The notes under the pieces were generated by a model. It ran no database searches. It had not been told where the DNA came from and was given only the letters and a program-made list of their open reading frames with translations. Made by a program: the position numbers and the translations under genes. Source: Nitrososphaerales archaeon (lineage in GTDB: Archaea > Thermoproteota > Nitrososphaeria > Nitrososphaerales > Gagatemarchaeaceae). From it: 5,316 nt of DNA. Below are positions 4,987 to 5,316 of the stretch, in pieces. Position 1 is the first letter of the stretch; the number at the start of each line of letters is the position of its first letter. The stretch covers positions 1 to 5,316 of the forward strand of contig JASHVX010000156.1 of assembly GCA_030044375.1 (NCBI GenBank), in the 5' to 3' direction.

Positions 4987-5316
4987 TTGAAGCTCGAAGA
5001 GGGCAAGAGTCTGGCCGAAGGCGCGGTGGCAAGGGCTCTGTCGGCCGGCGCCTCGTACGCCGAGGCGAGGGTGCAGAACACACGCGAGAGGCAGTTTCTC
5101 CTGAAGAACGGCGAGTCGCAGCCTTCTTTCTTCGCCGAAGGCTTCGGCGTCGGCATACGGGTGATCGCGGCCGGAGCGCTGGGCTTCGCTGCCACGAACG
5201 AGATGAAGAGCGGGCCGGTGAACGAGCTCGCAGAGAGGGCCGTCAGGCTGGCAAAGGCCTCATCCCCGGTCCTCAAGAAGAAGATAGCATTCGACACATC
5301 GAAGGGCGTCAAGAGG
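4987..5316 (+). CDS. TldD/PmbA-family protein, N-terminal part (3' end outside window)
   Basis: The first 110 residues of a protein that matches the N-terminal domain of TldD/PmbA, a family that forms a metalloprotease (TldD with PmbA/TldE) that unfolds and cleaves small peptides in bacteria and is also common in archaea. The pattern ALSAGASYAEARVQ (17-30), then RERQFLLKNGE (34-44) and GFGVGIRVIAAGALGFAATN (52-71), followed by a helix ELAERAVRLAKAS (80-92), is characteristic. The zinc-binding HExxxH motif lies in the part beyond the window, so I cannot tell whether this is the catalytic TldD or the non-catalytic PmbA-type partner. TTG 4987 is chosen because it gives the usual N-terminus and sits about 30 nt after a TATA-like box. 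No Shine-Dalgarno site is visible. The gene follows the nuclease on the same strand with a 42-nt gap. Confidence 0.8.
   Translation, partial: MKLEEGKSLAEGAVARALSAGASYAEARVQNTRERQFLLKNGESQPSFFAEGFGVGIRVIAAGALGFAATNEMKSGPVNELAERAVRLAKASSPVLKKKIAFDTSKGVKR

Noticed and set aside
1..5316. CRISPR arrays, insertion sequences, defence or toxin-antitoxin systems
   Set aside because: No regularly spaced repeats, transposase or integrase motifs, terminal inverted repeats or known defence domains are visible in any of the genes.

Overview
The window looks like a piece of a GC-rich archaeal chromosome. The signs are AT-rich TATA-like boxes about 24-35 nt upstream of several starts, few Shine-Dalgarno sites, TTG and GTG starts, heavy use of AGG (Arg) and ATA (Ile) codons beside a GC-rich third position, and an archaeal-style beta-CASP nuclease. 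A member of Thermoproteota/Nitrososphaerota is my best guess, but no rRNA or other lineage marker is present, so this is inference.

Layout, left to right. Positions 2-202 hold the probable 3' end of a gene of unknown function. A short promoter region with two adjacent inverted repeats (284-317) precedes a PurD-like ATP-grasp ligase on the + strand (328-1599). It converges, with a 13-nt gap, on two minus-strand genes: a four-helix membrane protein (1613-2101) and, upstream of it, an HPF/RaiA-like ribosome-associated protein (2170-2535). A 167-nt intergenic stretch with a strong GC hairpin follows. Next is a minus-strand pair: a HAD phosphatase (2703-3374) and, 3 nt upstream of it, a 41-codon (or 28-codon) single-helix membrane microprotein (3378-3503). 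An 85-nt divergent promoter region separates this pair from a + strand beta-CASP metallo-beta-lactamase nuclease of RNase J type (3589-4944). The N-terminal part of a TldD/PmbA-family protein (from 4987) runs off the right edge.

No single pathway links the genes. Two plausibly act on RNA or ribosomes (HPF-like and RNase J-like). The rest are metabolic, housekeeping or unknown. I see no defence system, mobile element, CRISPR array, tRNA or rRNA. The best candidates for something undescribed are the PurD-like ligase, whose substrate-binding motifs differ from true PurD, and the microprotein co-transcribed with the HAD phosphatase.
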